64,000 nucleotides of DNA from Aerococcaceae bacterium DSM 111020 (GTDB taxonomy: Bacteria; Bacillota; Bacilli; Lactobacillales; Aerococcaceae): contig JACBXP010000006.1 in assembly GCA_015863185.1 (NCBI GenBank), positions 62,001 through 126,000 on the forward strand, in the 5' to 3' direction. Position numbers and translations under genes: made by a program. Position 1 is the first letter of the stretch. Each line of letters opens with the position of its first letter. The notes below the pieces were generated by a model. It was given only the letters and a program-made list of their open reading frames with translations, was not told the DNA's origin and ran no database searches. Positions 63,034 to 64,000 of the stretch are shown here, in pieces.

Positions 63034-64000
63034 TTATTTTAAATCTTTAAGGCGTGCTTTTTTTACATCAGCAATTGTTTGAGTACCAGCTAATTGCATC
63101 ACACGTTTTAAATCTCTTTCAAAATATTCAAATACAGACTGCACTCCTTGCCATCCACCCAATGCAAGGGAGAATAAAACTGGACGTCCAATAGCAACGA
63201 TATCTGCTCCGCTAGCTAAAGCTTTAAAGATATGCTCACCACGTCGGATACCAGAATCGAAAACAATTGGTACAAGACCAGCCACTGCTTCCGCTATTTC
63301 TTCTAAAACTTCAAATGAACCTGGTGCTCCATCCAATTGACGTCCTCCATGATTTGAAACCCAGATTCCATCCACTCCGGTACCAATCGCGGCTAAAGCA
63401 TCTTCAGGTGACTGAACCCCCTTAAGAAAGACTGGTAATTCCGAATATTCTTTAATAAAACGAATATCATCTAGACTGATTTTTTGTTTAGACTGACCAT
63501 AGATATTATTTAATGACATGTCCGCACCGGTACCTGTTAAATAACGTGAGACAATGGGCATACCAAAAGGATAGACGAATTTATTTTTATCATCTCGATC
63601 ACGATTACCAGAAACCGTTGCATCTGCTGTTAAAATAATAGCGGATGCACCATCTGCTTTTGCTTCATCTAAAATATTTTTATTTAATTCGTCATCTTTA
63701 GACATATAAATTTGGAACCAACGCGGAGTATTACCCAATCCTGCAGAAATTTCATCAAAAGAAGCTCCGGAATATGCAGATATCGACATCAAAGAACCAC
63801 CAAATTCAGCTATTCCTTTAGCAGTTCCAGCTTCCTTACTTTCATGTGCTAAGCCATGAGCCGCAATCGGTGCCATAATGAACGGCACTTTGAGATTATG
63901 TTCGAAAATGTTTGTGCTGGTATCTGGAAACTCAACATCTGCAGCGACTCTCGGTAAAATACCTTTGTAATTGAAACACTCTACATTACGGCGTAAAGTA
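63034..64000 (-). CDS. FMN-dependent alpha-hydroxy-acid oxidase, L-lactate oxidase type (5' end cut by window)
   Basis: The last 321 codons of a cytoplasmic flavoenzyme that oxidises L-lactate or a close alpha-hydroxy acid with oxygen, forming H2O2. The reading frame is open to the right edge, so the true start lies outside; an internal ATG at 63888 is not the start. Features include [43 protein letters not shown], the catalytic His/Arg in [14 protein letters not shown], and [12 protein letters not shown]. It resembles the Aerococcus viridans lactate oxidase throughout, and supports an Aerococcaceae-type host. Confidence 0.92.
   Translation of the reverse strand, partial: TLRRNVECFNYKGILPRVAADVEFPDTSTNIFEHNLKVPFIMAPIAAHGLAHESKEAGTAKGIAEFGGSLMSISAYSGASFDEISAGLGNTPRWFQIYMSKDDELNKNILDEAKADGASAIILTADATVSGNRDRDDKNKFVYPFGMPIVSRYLTGTGADMSLNNIYGQSKQKISLDDIRFIKEYSELPVFLKGVQSPEDALAAIGTGVDGIWVSNHGGRQLDGAPGSFEVLEEIAEAVAGLVPIVFDSGIRRGEHIFKALASGADIVAIGRPVLFSLALGGWQGVQSVFEYFERDLKRVMQLAGTQTIADVKKARLKDLK

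Overview
The window looks like a low-GC Gram-positive chromosome of the order Lactobacillales. Gene orders typical of that group (guaB-DUF1129-ychF-DUF951-parB-parA-rsmG; dut-radA-yacL-gltX; cysS-mrnC-rlmB-rae1-sigH-rpmG-secE-nusG-rplK-rplA-rplJ-rplL) and a right-edge flavoenzyme that closely resembles the Aerococcus viridans L-lactate oxidase suggest the family Aerococcaceae or a close relative. The family call is an inference. No tRNA, rRNA, CRISPR array, prophage or insertion sequence was seen.

Layout. 1-5.3 kb: origin-proximal housekeeping block (guaB fragment, DUF1129, ychF, DUF951, parB, parA, rsmG). 5.4-8.3 kb: exonuclease III, NAD(P)H-hydrate dehydratase and an esterase-like hydrolase. 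8.3-10.8 kb: zinc/manganese ABC importer behind a promoter carrying a Zur-like palindrome. 10.9-14.0 kb: a small FMN reductase and a three-domain flavin reductase of the fumarate-reductase type, with a cre site over the promoter. 14.2-16.1 kb: DUF697 GTPase and YugP-like metallopeptidase. 16.3-20.4 kb: TrpXYZ-like ABC importer with two binding proteins, preceded by an attenuator with a Tyr/Phe-rich leader peptide. 20.4-24.5 kb: cysteine synthase, TauE/SafE transporter, YdcF protein, lone polyprenyl glycosylphosphotransferase. 24.7-28.6 kb: amino-acid ABC importer and dipeptidase under a T-box. 28.6-32.2 kb: methyltransferase, secreted acidic protein, HAD phosphatase, thioredoxin-like protein. 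32.3-41.5 kb: ribosomal protein and transcription block plus sigH-rae1-rlmB-mrnC-cysS. 41.7-51.3 kb: accessory stretch lying between cysS and gltX, which are neighbours in Bacillus-type order: DUF969-DUF979-pcp, a flavinylation cluster, pyrFE and an MFS transporter. 51.4-56 kb: gltX-yacL-radA-dut. 56-59.3 kb: intracellular alpha-amylase and glnRA. 59.4-64 kb: C39-like peptidase, CDF metal transporter, dnaB and a truncated lactate-oxidase gene.

The most striking content is the operon at 44.1-48.35 kb: a cytoplasmic ApbE (FAD:protein FMN transferase), a small FMN reductase, and an 887-residue protein with an FMN-reductase head, three PAS-like repeats and nine copies of an ApbE-target-like motif D-A-x-[ST]-[GST]-A-[ST] in the linkers. 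It has no recognisable FMN_bind domain. This suggests a soluble, multiply flavinylated electron carrier or sensor. The paralogous pair at 10.9-13.95 kb carries a conventional FMN_bind domain with one such motif and is a likely second client of the same ApbE.

Regulation visible in the sequence is rich: the aromatic leader-peptide attenuator, a T-box (specifier tentatively His), an L10 leader, two L1-binding-site-like elements flanking rplK, a pyr attenuator, tandem GlnR operators, the Zur-like and cre operators, and a DnaA-box cluster upstream of dnaB. Gaps above 300 bases are: 20024-20440 (attenuator leader), 28258-28616 (T-box) and 62709-63033 (DnaA boxes in AT-rich DNA plus a terminator).
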